In this document: one piece after another, positions 8,086-16,752 of the stretch
Layout of the letters: every line of letters starts with the position of its first letter
Position numbering within the stretch: the first letter of the stretch is position 1
NCBI RefSeq assembly: GCF_022790535.1
Contig: NZ_LOHG01000001.1
Coordinates: forward strand, 158,913-222,912
Source: Pseudomonas maioricensis
GTDB taxonomy: Bacteria; Pseudomonadota; Gammaproteobacteria; Pseudomonadales; Pseudomonadaceae
DNA length: 64,000 nucleotides
Reading direction: 5' to 3'
Program-made: the position numbers and the translations under genes
Notes under the pieces: generated by a model
What the model saw: the letters and a program-made list of their open reading frames with translations, nothing else
Databases searched by the model: none
Told to the model about the DNA's origin: nothing

Positions 8086-9522
8086 ATGCAGGCTTTTGAT
8101 TTAGTCATTCGCAACGCCAAAGTCATCACGGCGGCGGACAGTTTTGTCAGTGATATTGGCGTTCGCGACGGGCTGATCGTCGCGCTGGGTCTGGGCCTGG
8201 AAGGTGCTGCCCGGGAGATCGATGCAGCCGGTCGCTCGGTGACGCCCGGCGGTATCGACAGTCATGTGCATCTGGATCAGCCCACCGGTGACGGCTCGGT
8301 GATGGCGGACGATTTCGAAAGCGGGACGCGCTCCGCGGCCTGCGGCGGTACGACGACGGTGATCCCGTTTGCCTGCCAGCAGAAAGGGCAGAGTCTGCGT
8401 GCCGCTGTCGATGATTATCACCGGCGAGCGGATGGCAAGGCGCTGATCGATTACGCTTTCCACTTGATCGTGACGGACCCCACCGAGGACGTGTTGCGCC
8501 GAGAGCTGCCCGACCTGATCGCCGAAGGCTACACCTCGTTCAAGATCTACATGACGTACGATGCGCTGAAGCTGGACGACCGGCAGATCCTGGAGACATT
8601 GTCTGTCGCACGGGCAGAAGGCGCGATGGTCATGCTGCATGCTGAAAACAGCGATTGTATTGCCTGGCTGACCGAGCGTCTTTTGGCAGCGGGGTTAAGC
8701 GCACCGCGCTATCACGCGACCTCACGGCCCATGCTGGTAGAGCGCGAAGCGACTCACCGCGCTATAGCACTGGCCGAACTGGTGGATGTGCCAATCCTGA
8801 TCGTTCATGTATCGGGTCGAGAAGCCATCGAGCAGATTCGCTGGGCACAGGATCATGGCTTGAAGGTGTATGGCGAAACCTGTCCGCAGTATCTGTTTTT
8901 GACCGCTGACTCGCTGGGCTGCGATGACAGTTTTCAAGGCGCCAAATGCATTTGCAGCCCACCACCAAGGGACGCCGCAAACCAGCAAGTTATTTGGGAT
9001 GGCCTGCAGAACGGCTCGTTTGAGGTGTTCTCCTCGGACCATGCGCCGTTTCGTTACGAAGGTCCGGACGGCAAACGCGCTCACGGCGAGCATGCGCCAT
9101 TTTCGGAAGTGGCCAATGGCATCCCTGGCATTGAAACGCGCATGGCATTGCTTTGGTCGGAAGGCGTCTGCACCGGGCGCATTACTGCGCAGGAATTTGT
9201 CGCGCTGACTTCGACCAATGCCGCACGGCTGTATGGCTTGTATCCGCGCAAAGGCAGCATTGCGATTGGCGCTGATGCGGATCTGGTGATCTGGGATGAA
9301 GGGCTGGATTTCGAGTTGCACAACGACCGCTTGCACCACCGTGTGGATTACACGCCGTACGCAGGTATGCGCTTGACGGCCTGGCCTGCGCTGACTCTTT
9401 CACGGGGCGAAGTAGTGTGGGATGGCGCAGCATTGGGTCAACCGGGACGCGGACAGTTCTTGCCTTGCGCAAGACCGGAACCGGCCAAGACCCGGCGCAG
9501 GAAGACCGAGTTGCCGGTTTGA
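8086..9522 (+). CDS. Dihydropyrimidinase/D-hydantoinase-like amidohydrolase
   Basis: This 478-residue cyclic amidase has the two-metal site intact: HVH at residues 60-62, the carboxylated lysine K153 in SFKIYMTYD, H185 in LHAENSD, H241 in HVSG and D318 in SSDHAPF. The reaction is reversible ring opening of dihydropyrimidines or hydantoins to N-carbamoyl acids. GAGGAG lies before the ATG at 8086. It is the last gene of the operon begun by the binding protein at 2693. No N-carbamoyl amidohydrolase is present here, so later steps must be encoded elsewhere or performed by its neighbours. Confidence 0.9.
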   Translation: MQAFDLVIRNAKVITAADSFVSDIGVRDGLIVALGLGLEGAAREIDAAGRSVTPGGIDSHVHLDQPTGDGSVMADDFESGTRSAACGGTTTVIPFACQQKGQSLRAAVDDYHRRADGKALIDYAFHLIVTDPTEDVLRRELPDLIAEGYTSFKIYMTYDALKLDDRQILETLSVARAEGAMVMLHAENSDCIAWLTERLLAAGLSAPRYHATSRPMLVEREATHRAIALAELVDVPILIVHVSGREAIEQIRWAQDHGLKVYGETCPQYLFLTADSLGCDDSFQGAKCICSPPPRDAANQQVIWDGLQNGSFEVFSSDHAPFRYEGPDGKRAHGEHAPFSEVANGIPGIETRMALLWSEGVCTGRITAQEFVALTSTNAARLYGLYPRKGSIAIGADADLVIWDEGLDFELHNDRLHHRVDYTPYAGMRLTAWPALTLSRGEVVWDGAALGQPGRGQFLPCARPEPAKTRRRKTELPV

Positions 9523-9590
9523 TTTATCGACGGCTATAGGCATCGCCCCGTTGTCCTTGGCACCACGCCGTCGTGATGCCAACACGGACC

Positions 9591-9712
9591 TGTAGGAGTG
9601 ACCGGGGTGGCGATCCACATTGCTCGCGATAGCGTAAGCTCAGGCGATATATTCATCGACTGACAGACCGCTATCGCGAGCAATGTGGGTCGCCACCCCG
9701 GTCCCCCCTACA
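9591..9712. repeat. Extended extragenic palindrome
   Basis: TGTAGGAGTGACCGGGGTGG at the left is matched by an inverted copy at the right ending in CCCCGGTCCCCCCTACA, with the REP core TTGCTCGCGATAGCG and its complement inside. It is a longer variant of the doublet at 1392-1480 and lies between convergent genes. Confidence 0.85.
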
Positions 9713-9732
9713 GGGAGAGCATGTCTCGGAAG

Positions 9733-10452
9733 TTAGAAATCCCCCCACAACTGCTGCGCCACGCTGAGTGCCACGACAGGTGCGGTTTCGGTGCGCAGCA
9801 CTCGTGGGCCGAGGCGGGCGGCGTGGAAACCAGCGTCTTGGGCTTGATCGACTTCGGCGTCGTTCAAACCGCCTTCCGGACCGATCAGGAAGGCGAGGGT
9901 GGTGGGTTTGCTGTGGCTGGTCAGCGGCTCTGCAACCGGGTGCAATACCAGCTTCAGGTCTGCGTCACTGCGCTTTAGCCATTCAGCCAAAGGCATCGGC
10001 GGGTGAATCACCGGCACCACCGAGCGACCGCATTGCTCGCAGGCGCTGATCGCGATCTGCTGCCAATGGGCCTGACGTTTCTCGGCGCGTTCGTCCTTGA
10101 GACGCACTTCACAGCGCTCACTGACAATCGGGGTGATCTCCGTGACGCCCAGTTCGGTAGCTTTCTGAATCGCCCAGTCCATGCGCTCGCCACGGGACAG
10201 GCCTTGGCCGAGATGGATGCGCAGAGGTGATTCGGTCTGGCCGGGGAAGGTTTCGTCGAGCTGAACGCGTACGCGTTTCTTGCCGACTTCCAGCAAGGTG
10301 CCGCGATACTCCTGGCCTGAGCCATCGAACACTTGCAACGCATCGCCTTCGGCCATGCGCAGCACGCGACCGATGTAATGCGCCTGGGCTTCAGGCAGTT
10401 CATGTTCACCGAGGCTCAGGGTGGTGTCGATGAAGAAGCGGGACAATCTCAT
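9733..10452 (-). CDS. rsmE: 16S rRNA m3U1498 methyltransferase RsmE
   Basis: The 239-residue protein starts MRLSRFFID with the PUA-like N-terminal domain, then the SPOUT methyltransferase domain with the knot motifs FLIGPEGGLNDAEVDQA at about 193-209 and LGPRVLRTETAPVVAL near the C terminus. It methylates U1498 of 16S rRNA in the 30S subunit using S-adenosylmethionine. It lies downstream of bioA on the same strand but is separated by a palindromic repeat, so it probably has its own promoter in that gap. Confidence 0.95.
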   Translation of the reverse strand: MRLSRFFIDTTLSLGEHELPEAQAHYIGRVLRMAEGDALQVFDGSGQEYRGTLLEVGKKRVRVQLDETFPGQTESPLRIHLGQGLSRGERMDWAIQKATELGVTEITPIVSERCEVRLKDERAEKRQAHWQQIAISACEQCGRSVVPVIHPPMPLAEWLKRSDADLKLVLHPVAEPLTSHSKPTTLAFLIGPEGGLNDAEVDQAQDAGFHAARLGPRVLRTETAPVVALSVAQQLWGDF

Positions 10453-10489
10453 GGTGGGTCTCTGAAATTTTGGTAAATCGCAGACCCTT

Positions 10490-10578
10490 TGTGGGAGCGA
10501 GGCTTGCCCGCGATAAGGGCGACGCGGATATCAGGTCCGTTGCGTCCAGCCTTATCGCGGGCAAGCCTCGCTCCCACA
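10490..10578. repeat. Paired extragenic palindrome (REP doublet)
   Basis: TGTGGGAGCGAGGCTTGCCC and its complement flank a short centre; the cores are CGCGATAAGG and CCTTATCGCG. It is the TGTGGGAG subclass, the same as 16583-16672, located between rsmE and bioA. Confidence 0.9.
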
Positions 10579-10607
10579 AGGGCGCGCGTTTCATCTAATG
10601 CTTGCTA

Positions 10608-12014
10608 CTAACCCGGATCACGAAAATCCGGGTGGAAATTCTTTCTCACGGCAACGCTGATGCTTTTACGCGTGGCGATGTCGATGCCTTCAGTCGCGAC
10701 TTCGGCGAGGAAGTCGATCTGCTCCGGCGTGATCACATAGGGCGGCAGGAAGTAAACCACGCTGCCCAGCGGACGCAATAGCGCTCCGCGCTCCAGTGCA
10801 TGCTGGAACACCTGCAAACCACGGCGCTCCTGCCACGGGTAGGCCGTTTTGGTGGCCTTGTCCTGAACCATCTCGATGGCCAGCGCCATGCCGGTCTGAC
10901 GCACTTCCGCCACATGCGGGTGATCGACCAGATGCGCGGTGGCGGTCGCCATGCGCTGGGCCAGGGCCTTGTTGTTTTCGATGACGTTGTCTTGCTCGAA
11001 AATATCCAGCGTCGCCAATGCCGCCGCGCACGCCAGCGGGTTACCGGTGTAGCTGTGGGAATGCAGGAAGGCACGCAGCGTCGGATAGTCGTCGTAAAAC
11101 GCGTCGTACACGTCGTCGGTGGTCAGCACGGCCGCCAGTGGCAGATATCCACCGGTCAGGGCTTTGGACAGACACAGGAAGTCCGGACGAATACCGGCCT
11201 GCTCGCAGGCAAACATGGTTCCGGTACGACCGAAACCTACGGCAATTTCGTCGTGGATCAAATGCACACCGTAGCGATCGCAAGCCTCGCGCAGCAGCTT
11301 GAGGTACACCGGGTGATACATGCGCATGCCGCCTGCGCCCTGAATCAACGGCTCGACGATGACGGCTGCCACGGTGGCGTGGTTTTCCGCCAGGGTCTGT
11401 TCCATAGCCGCGAACATATTGCGCGAATGCTCTTCCCATCCCATTCCTTCGGGGCGGTGGTAGCAATCCGGGCTTGGCACTTTGATGGTATCCATCAGCA
11501 GCGCTTTATAGGTTTCGGTGAACAACGGCACGTCGCCCACTGACATCGCGGCCATGGTTTCGCCGTGATAGCTGTTGGTCAGGGTGACGAAGCGCTTCTT
11601 GTCCGGCTGACCGCGGTTGAGCCAATAGTGAAAGCTCATCTTCAGCGCGACTTCGATGCACGACGAACCATTGTCGGCATAGAAACAGCGGGTCAGACCT
11701 TCAGGCGTGAGTTTGACCAGTCGCTCGGACAGCTCAATCACTGGCTGGTGGCTGAAACCGGCAAGGATCACATGTTCCAGTTGGTCGACCTGATCTTTGA
11801 TGCGTTGATTGATGCGTGGGTTGGCGTGGCCAAACACATTGACCCACCAGGAGCTGACGGCGTCCAGATAGCGTTTGCCTTCGAAGTCTTCCAGCCACAC
11901 ACCTTCGCCACGCTTGATGGGGATCAGCGGCAGGCTTTCGTGGTCTTTCATTTGGGTGCAGGGGTGCCACAAAACCTTGAGGTCACGCTGCATCCACTGA
12001 TCATTCAGGCCCAT
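10608..12014 (-). CDS. bioA: Adenosylmethionine-8-amino-7-oxononanoate aminotransferase
   Basis: This PLP enzyme (468 residues) makes 7,8-diaminopelargonate in biotin synthesis, using S-adenosylmethionine as amino donor. The start MGLNDQWMQRDLKVLWHPCTQM is typical of BioA; GGAG lies 7 bases before the ATG at 12014, while an upstream in-frame ATG at 12041 lacks this. Class III features are SSWWVNVFGHANPRIN, the GSSCIEVALKMSFHYW block, HDEIAVGFGRTG, and the cofactor lysine in LCLSKALTGGYLP. Other bio genes are not adjacent, which is normal in Pseudomonas. Confidence 0.95.
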   Translation of the reverse strand: MGLNDQWMQRDLKVLWHPCTQMKDHESLPLIPIKRGEGVWLEDFEGKRYLDAVSSWWVNVFGHANPRINQRIKDQVDQLEHVILAGFSHQPVIELSERLVKLTPEGLTRCFYADNGSSCIEVALKMSFHYWLNRGQPDKKRFVTLTNSYHGETMAAMSVGDVPLFTETYKALLMDTIKVPSPDCYHRPEGMGWEEHSRNMFAAMEQTLAENHATVAAVIVEPLIQGAGGMRMYHPVYLKLLREACDRYGVHLIHDEIAVGFGRTGTMFACEQAGIRPDFLCLSKALTGGYLPLAAVLTTDDVYDAFYDDYPTLRAFLHSHSYTGNPLACAAALATLDIFEQDNVIENNKALAQRMATATAHLVDHPHVAEVRQTGMALAIEMVQDKATKTAYPWQERRGLQVFQHALERGALLRPLGSVVYFLPPYVITPEQIDFLAEVATEGIDIATRKSISVAVRKNFHPDFRDPG

Positions 12015-12120
12015 TGGTTTTCTCCGGGTAACGACTCGCATGGTGCGAGGACGAGCAATCGCGCAAGCCTATGCAATGACCGGCTACGGGACAACCTTTA
12101 GTGTGATAAACCGAGCCACC

Positions 12121-12209
12121 TGTAGGAGCGCACGAGCACCGCGAGGCCGCGATAGCGATCTGCCTGGTGCACCGCCATCGCGGCCTCGCGGTGCTCGTGC
12201 GCTCCTACA
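12121..12209. repeat. Paired extragenic palindrome, CGAGCACCG variant
   Basis: TGTAGGAGCGCACGAGCACC and its complement enclose GCGAGGCCGCGATAGCG and a short centre. The arms keep the TGTAGGAG end but have a different core from the other copies. It fills most of the 310-base gap between the divergent bioA and amine oxidase genes. Confidence 0.9.
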
Positions 12210-12327
12210 AGAATGGGCACCATTTCATTACTGGTAGCCCTGATGCGGCTGGCGTATCCTTCGCGCCTCTGTGACGTATCGAGCGTCATATCCCGAAACC
12301 TCCCCTGCTTTTTTCGGAGTCTGCTGA

Positions 12328-14190
12328 ATGCTTTCTGGTTGGCTGCGCGCCTGTGCGCTCGTTTTAGTTGGGCTGGTCAGCGTTTCGGCGCTCGCTAATG
12401 AAAAACCAAAGACCGCTATCGTGGTTGGCGGTGGGCTTGCGGGTCTAACGGCTGCTTATGAGCTGCAAGCCAAAGGCTGGCAGGTCACCTTGCTGGAGGC
12501 CAAGCCAAGCCTGGGCGGCCGTTCTGGCCTGGCCACCAGCGAATGGATCGGCAACACCAAGGCTCAGCCAGCACTGAACCAGTATCTGGAACGCTTCAAG
12601 CTGGCTACCGTGCCCGCTCCGGAGTTCGTTCGCACGCCTGGCTACCTGATTGATGGTGTGTATTTCAGCAAGGCTGATCTGGCGCTCAAGCAACCGGCGA
12701 CCGCCGAGGCGATCAAGCGCTACGAAGAAACCCTCGACAACCTCGCACGCTCCATCGATAACCCGGAAAGCCCGGCCTCCAACAGCACGCTGTTCGCGCT
12801 GGATCAGATCAACGTGGCTAACTGGCTGGATCGTCTGACCCTGCCTGCCACCGCTCGCCAGTTGATCAATCAGGAAATTCGTACGCGTTACGACGAGCCT
12901 TCGCGCTTGTCGCTGCTGTATTTCGCACAACAGTCCCGTGTCTATCGTAATGTCGACGACCGTGATCGTCGTGCTGCGCGTCTGCCGGGTGGTAGCGCGG
13001 TGTTGGCAGAGGCGTTTGCCAAACAGATCAAAACGATCAAGACCAACTCACCGGTTTCCGCCATCGTTCAGGATAAGGACGGCGTAACGGTCAAGGCAGG
13101 TGCAGTCGGTTACAGCGCTGATTACGTGGTGCTGGCCGTGCCGCTCCGCGCATTGAGCAAGATCCAGATGACGCCTGCGCTGGATGCCCAGCACATGGCA
13201 GCCATCAAGAGCACCAACTACGGTTGGCGCGACCAGATCATGCTCAAGTTCAAGACGCCTGTTTGGGAAAGCAAGGCGCGCATGTCTGGTGAAATCTTCA
13301 GTAATACCGGTCTGGGCATGCTGTGGATCGAGCCTGCAACCAAGGGTGGCGCCAATGTGGTGATCAACCTGTCCGGCGATAACGCGCGGATCATGCAAGC
13401 GTTCGGTGACAAGCAGTTGGTGGATCAGGTACTGATTCGCCTGCACACGTTCTATCCACAGGCTCGCGGCGCTTACACCGGCTACGAGATCCGTCGTTAC
13501 AGTGTTGACCCGTCCACTGGCGGTTCCTATCTGGCCTTTGGGCCAGGTCAGATCAGCAAGTTCTGGCGTGTGTGGGAAAAGCCGATTCAGCGTGTAGCCT
13601 TTGCCGGTGAGCACACTGACGCACTTTACCCAGGCACTGTTGAAGGCGCTCTGCGTACCGGTCAACGTGCTGCCAGCCAGGTTCAGGATCTGGCTGCTGG
13701 CAAGTCGTTCGAGCCAGTTAAAATCGCCCCTGCGCCAGCACCTGCTGCGGCGAAGAAGGACGAAGGCGGTTTCTTCAGCAACCTGTTTGGTGGTTCGTCC
13801 GACAAGGCCGAAGCCAAGAAGCCGGAGCCAGTCAAAGCAGCTGACGAAACCAAGGCTAAAGAGAAGCCAGGTTTCTTCGCGTGCTTGTTTGGCTGCCCTG
13901 AAGAGCCTGTCGCCAAGCCGGTCGAGAAAGCTCCAGAGCCTGCGCCTGCACCCGCACCAGAGCCTGTAGCTCCAGTGGTTGCGCCTGTCGTTGCGCCGGT
14001 CAAGGCAGAACCTGCCAAAGCCGAGCCTGCGAAAAAAGCGCCGGTGAAGAAGACCGAGCCTGCGAAGAAAGCACCGGTTAAAGAGGCTACGAAAAAAGCA
14101 CCGGCCAAAACACCCGCCCAGATCGAGGCTGACAAAAAAGCCGCTGCCGCCAAGGCGAAGGCCAAAGCAGCCGCTGAAGCTAAAAACTGA
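12328..14190 (+). CDS. Secreted FAD amine oxidase with Pro/Ala/Lys-rich tail
   Basis: This 620-residue protein has a signal peptide (residues 1-23) and an amine-oxidase FAD domain. The Rossmann motif is VVGGGLAGLTAAYEL at about 32-46, followed by LLEAKPSLGGRSG, and the C-terminal FAD motif is RVAFAGEHTDALYPGTVEGAL at about 418-438. After about residue 455 a low-complexity tail of some 165 residues follows, rich in PAPAP, KAEPAK and KKAPVKK repeats. Two similar hydrophobic islands, GGFFSNLFGG and PGFFACLFGCP, lie in the tail about 45 residues apart. Tails of this kind can bind wall, nucleic acid or membrane; the function here is unknown. The substrate is not predictable. Confidence 0.85.
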   Translation: MLSGWLRACALVLVGLVSVSALANEKPKTAIVVGGGLAGLTAAYELQAKGWQVTLLEAKPSLGGRSGLATSEWIGNTKAQPALNQYLERFKLATVPAPEFVRTPGYLIDGVYFSKADLALKQPATAEAIKRYEETLDNLARSIDNPESPASNSTLFALDQINVANWLDRLTLPATARQLINQEIRTRYDEPSRLSLLYFAQQSRVYRNVDDRDRRAARLPGGSAVLAEAFAKQIKTIKTNSPVSAIVQDKDGVTVKAGAVGYSADYVVLAVPLRALSKIQMTPALDAQHMAAIKSTNYGWRDQIMLKFKTPVWESKARMSGEIFSNTGLGMLWIEPATKGGANVVINLSGDNARIMQAFGDKQLVDQVLIRLHTFYPQARGAYTGYEIRRYSVDPSTGGSYLAFGPGQISKFWRVWEKPIQRVAFAGEHTDALYPGTVEGALRTGQRAASQVQDLAAGKSFEPVKIAPAPAPAAAKKDEGGFFSNLFGGSSDKAEAKKPEPVKAADETKAKEKPGFFACLFGCPEEPVAKPVEKAPEPAPAPAPEPVAPVVAPVVAPVKAEPAKAEPAKKAPVKKTEPAKKAPVKEATKKAPAKTPAQIEADKKAAAAKAKAKAAAEAKN

Positions 14191-14210
14191 TCGGACTGAA
14201 GTAGCAAAGA

Positions 14211-14246
14211 AAAGGGCTTGATCGATGAGATCGCGCCCTTTTTTTA
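14211..14246 (+). terminator. Rho-independent terminator of the amine oxidase gene
   Basis: AAAGGGC pairs with GCCCTTT around a loop containing GATCGATGAGATC, followed by seven T residues. Confidence 0.8.
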
Positions 14247-14322
14247 TTTGGCAACCTCACGCCCCGGATCAGTTAGAACGGGGCATTAGCTCGCATCAAT
14301 CATGGGCTTGAAACACATACCT

Positions 14323-14451
14323 TGTAGGAGTGAACTTGTTCGCGATCTGGCGCGAAGCGGCAGCAACGACCGCGACTCGGTGCATTTGCTGGAATCGAGT
14401 CGCCAGATTTACGACAGCTGCGCAGCCGTTCGCGAACAAGTTCACTCCTAC
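14323..14451. repeat. Paired extragenic palindrome, long centre
   Basis: TGTAGGAGTGAACTTGTTCG is matched by the complement CGAACAAGTTCACTCCTAC at the right, with about 85 bases between containing a second inverted pair, CGCGATCTGGCG and CGCCAGAT. It is the AACTTGTT subclass also seen at 23451-23766. Confidence 0.85.
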
Positions 14452-14499
14452 GGGGCGGCGTTTGCGGTAGGAGGCAACGTCTATAAAAAATGAAACCGC

Positions 14500-14748
14500 T
14501 TACTTGGCGCCGCTCGTTACGAAGCTCTTGTTCCCTTCAACACGGCGGTCTTCTTTGAGCACCCACTGCGGCTCGCTCTTGCACTTGTATTTCACGCCTT
14601 TACGCCGCGTCATGGCGCTCACCGTCGTCATGCATTCCTCTCTGGATGCGTAGGCGTCTCCCGGCCTTCGCTCCTCCACACAGCCTTCCATACCACTGCA
14701 CATCGTCATCACGACAAAATACACAGTCATCATCGGGTGTTGCTCCAT
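14500..14748 (-). CDS. Small hypothetical protein, possibly exported
   Basis: The 82-residue product may really start at M6 or M7 (MMTVYFVVMTMCSG), which gives a short hydrophobic N terminus. Four cysteines are spread through the protein (MCSGMEGC, REECMTT, YKCKSE), which suggests disulfides in the periplasm. I do not recognise a family. It is followed by a palindromic repeat and has no close neighbour on its strand. Confidence 0.5.
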   Translation of the reverse strand: MEQHPMMTVYFVVMTMCSGMEGCVEERRPGDAYASREECMTTVSAMTRRKGVKYKCKSEPQWVLKEDRRVEGNKSFVTSGAK

Positions 14749-15324
14749 TTATCAGTACGACCTAAACGTCCTGCGCCGGTGCTCGTTACTGTCTGAAGAC
14801 TGGTAGCAGTGATTGATTGGGCTCGCGCAAGAGAAGTACAGGCTCATCCCTTGTAGGCCTGGGAGGATGCTGAGGCTTATTTGAGGCTCTAACAATGGCC
14901 TAGGGCCTCCACCTGTCGGAATAATGTCACTGGCTCATATTTCGTTGAGGGGTGTCATTTTTTCTGACAGAAATTACGACATTATTTTGACTTTTTGTGC
15001 TTTTATGCGATTGCTTAGCGCGAAGGGACGCATGCAAGGCGTGAGTGAGACCGCAGAGAGATAAGGTCATATTGCCGCTCATCGTGGCTGATCAGCCGAT
15101 GGTCATCACAAGGTTTTGTTACGGCGCGATTCTGGGGGATGCTGAGTTGGAGAGACTCGAAAATAGCGTTTCTTAAACTATCGTGAGCAGTTGGCAGCGC
15201 TTGTCGCTGACGAAATGGAATATGAGAAAAACGTAACAATCGTATTTTTCGATACTTCAAAGCAAAATTTTGCGCTTTCATTCGATAGATAAAAAGCTAG
15301 TCTGGCATCAATTCCTACAGGGTA
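14749..15324. other. 576-base gap without a supported gene
   Basis: The region is more AT-rich than its neighbours. It holds a 9-base inverted repeat (AATAATGTC at 14920-14928, GACATTATT at 14978-14986) and a small hairpin TGTCA/TGACA between them. The 88-codon frame on the minus strand at 15015-15281 has no ribosome site and no protein-like character. The promoter for the cytochrome gene must lie here. Confidence 0.4.
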
Positions 15325-15879
15325 ATGGCAATGCAGTTACGCAACTCATCCTCTCGCTATGGTCTGGTCAGCATGGTGCTGCACTGGGGCGTCGCTGTTG
15401 CAGTGTTTGGTTTGTTCGCGCTAGGGCTGTGGATGGTTGGTCTGGATTATTACGACACATGGCGTAAAGCCGGACCCGATCTGCACAAGAGCATCGGCAT
15501 CACGCTGTTCGCCTTCATGCTGTTGCGCATCGTCTGGCGATTGCTCAGCCCGCCGCCGCCGTCTCTGGCCAGCTATGGCAAGTGGACACGGATCGGCGCC
15601 CACGTCGGGCACATGTTTTTGTATGTCGGTCTGTTTGCTGTGATGTTCGCCGGTTACCTCATTTCCACCGCCGACGGCGTGGGGATCCCGGTATTTGGTC
15701 TATTTGAAATACCTGCGTTGGTCAGCGGCCTGCCTGAACAGGCGGAAACCGCAGGCTGGATTCACCTCTACCTGGCCTGGGTGCTGGTGGTCTTCGCGGG
15801 GCTACACGGTCTTGCTGCACTGAAACACCATTTCATTGATCGCGATGTGACCCTCAAGCGTATGCTGGGTCGCGCTTAA
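15325..15879 (+). CDS. Cytochrome b561 family protein
   Basis: This 184-residue inner-membrane dihaem cytochrome has four membrane segments. Likely haem ligands are H20 in SMVLHWGVA, H54 in PDLHKSIG, and the histidines in WIHLYLAWVLVVFAGLHGLAALKHHF near the C terminus. Family members pass electrons between quinones and small periplasmic redox partners. It is followed 27 bases later by a YceI gene, the standard YceJ-YceI pairing, so the two form one operon. ATG codons at 15325 and 15331 are both possible starts. Confidence 0.9.
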   Translation: MAMQLRNSSSRYGLVSMVLHWGVAVAVFGLFALGLWMVGLDYYDTWRKAGPDLHKSIGITLFAFMLLRIVWRLLSPPPPSLASYGKWTRIGAHVGHMFLYVGLFAVMFAGYLISTADGVGIPVFGLFEIPALVSGLPEQAETAGWIHLYLAWVLVVFAGLHGLAALKHHFIDRDVTLKRMLGRA

Positions 15880-15906
15880 TTGTTCAACCAAAACGGGAAT
15901 AAAAGC

Positions 15907-16485
15907 ATGTTGAAGAAGACTCTCGCCGCTCTGGCTCTTGGTACCGCACTGTTGTCCGCCGGTCAGGCGATGGCCGCTGATTACGTCATCGACAAAGAAG
16001 GTCAGCACGCTTTCGTTGACTTCAAGATCAGCCACTTGGGCTACAGCTTCATTCACGGTACTTTCAAAGACTGGAGCGGTAAGTTCAGTTTTGATGCTGC
16101 CAAGCCTGAAGCCAGCAAAATCGATGTTGAGCTGAAAACTGCCAGCCTGTTCACCAACCACGCTGAGCGCGACAAGCACATCCTGAGCAAAGACTTCCTG
16201 GACGCGGGCAAATTCCCGGAAGCCAAGTTCGTCTCCACCGCTGTTAAGTCCACTGGCGAGAAAACTGCTGACGTGACGGGCGACCTGACCCTGCACGGCG
16301 TGACCAAGCCAATCGTGATCAAGGCGACTTTCAACGGCGAAGGCAAGGATCCATGGGGCGGCTACCGTGCCGGCTTCAACGGTACTTCGACGCTTAACCT
16401 GAACGACTTCGGCATCAAAGGCCCAGGTCCTACCTCGCAGACTCTGAACCTGGAAATCAGCTTCGAAGGCGTTCAAGCCAAGTAA
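15907..16485 (+). CDS. YceI family periplasmic lipid-binding protein
   Basis: The 192-residue protein has a signal peptide ending AGQAMA, then the lipocalin-like YceI barrel: [19 protein letters not shown], the [17 protein letters not shown] signature at about 80-96, and [12 protein letters not shown]. YceI proteins bind isoprenoid quinones or fatty-acid amides in the periplasm. The start is the ATG at 15907, where the signal peptide begins. Coupling to cytochrome b561 supports a quinone-linked role. Confidence 0.93.
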   Translation: MLKKTLAALALGTALLSAGQAMAADYVIDKEGQHAFVDFKISHLGYSFIHGTFKDWSGKFSFDAAKPEASKIDVELKTASLFTNHAERDKHILSKDFLDAGKFPEAKFVSTAVKSTGEKTADVTGDLTLHGVTKPIVIKATFNGEGKDPWGGYRAGFNGTSTLNLNDFGIKGPGPTSQTLNLEISFEGVQAK

Positions 16486-16500
16486 GCGTTCCGGTTAATC

Positions 16501-16531
16501 AAAAACGCCGACCTCAGGGTCGGCGTTTTTG
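16501..16531 (+). terminator. Rho-independent terminator after yceI
   Basis: AACGCCGACC and GGTCGGCGTT form a 10-bp stem around a TCA loop, followed by TTT; an upstream A run makes it usable from both directions. Confidence 0.9.
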
Positions 16532-16582
16532 TGTGTGAACGTCTTTAGGGCACAGCGCTGTTTAATGGCAAACACACAATCC

Positions 16583-16672
16583 TGTGGGAGCGGTGCTTGC
16601 CCGCGATAATGCTGGACGCGATTCACTTTAGATCGCGTCCAGCGCTTATCGCGGGCAAGCACCGCTCCCACA
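16583..16672. repeat. Paired extragenic palindrome (TGTGGGAG class)
   Basis: TGTGGGAGCGGTGCTTGCCC and its complement flank an inner inverted pair, CTGGACGCGAT and ATCGCGTCCAG. It lies between two terminators in a convergent gap. Confidence 0.9.
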
Positions 16673-16703
16673 GGGATATGCACTTGTCGCGCAAACCATG
16701 CGC

Positions 16704-16739
16704 AAAAAAAACGCCCCGAACCAGTCGGGGCGTTTTTTT
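16704..16739 (-). terminator. Bidirectional terminator of rhlE
   Basis: ACGCCCCGA and TCGGGGCGT form a 9-bp stem with A7 before and T7 after, so it works on both strands; it lies 14 bases after the rhlE stop. Confidence 0.92.
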
Positions 16740-16752
16740 GTTCCAGCCTTTC

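Noticed and set aside
15015..15281. 88-codon minus-strand frame before cytochrome b561
   Set aside because: No ribosome binding site, arginine-rich non-protein-like sequence and no recognisable family.
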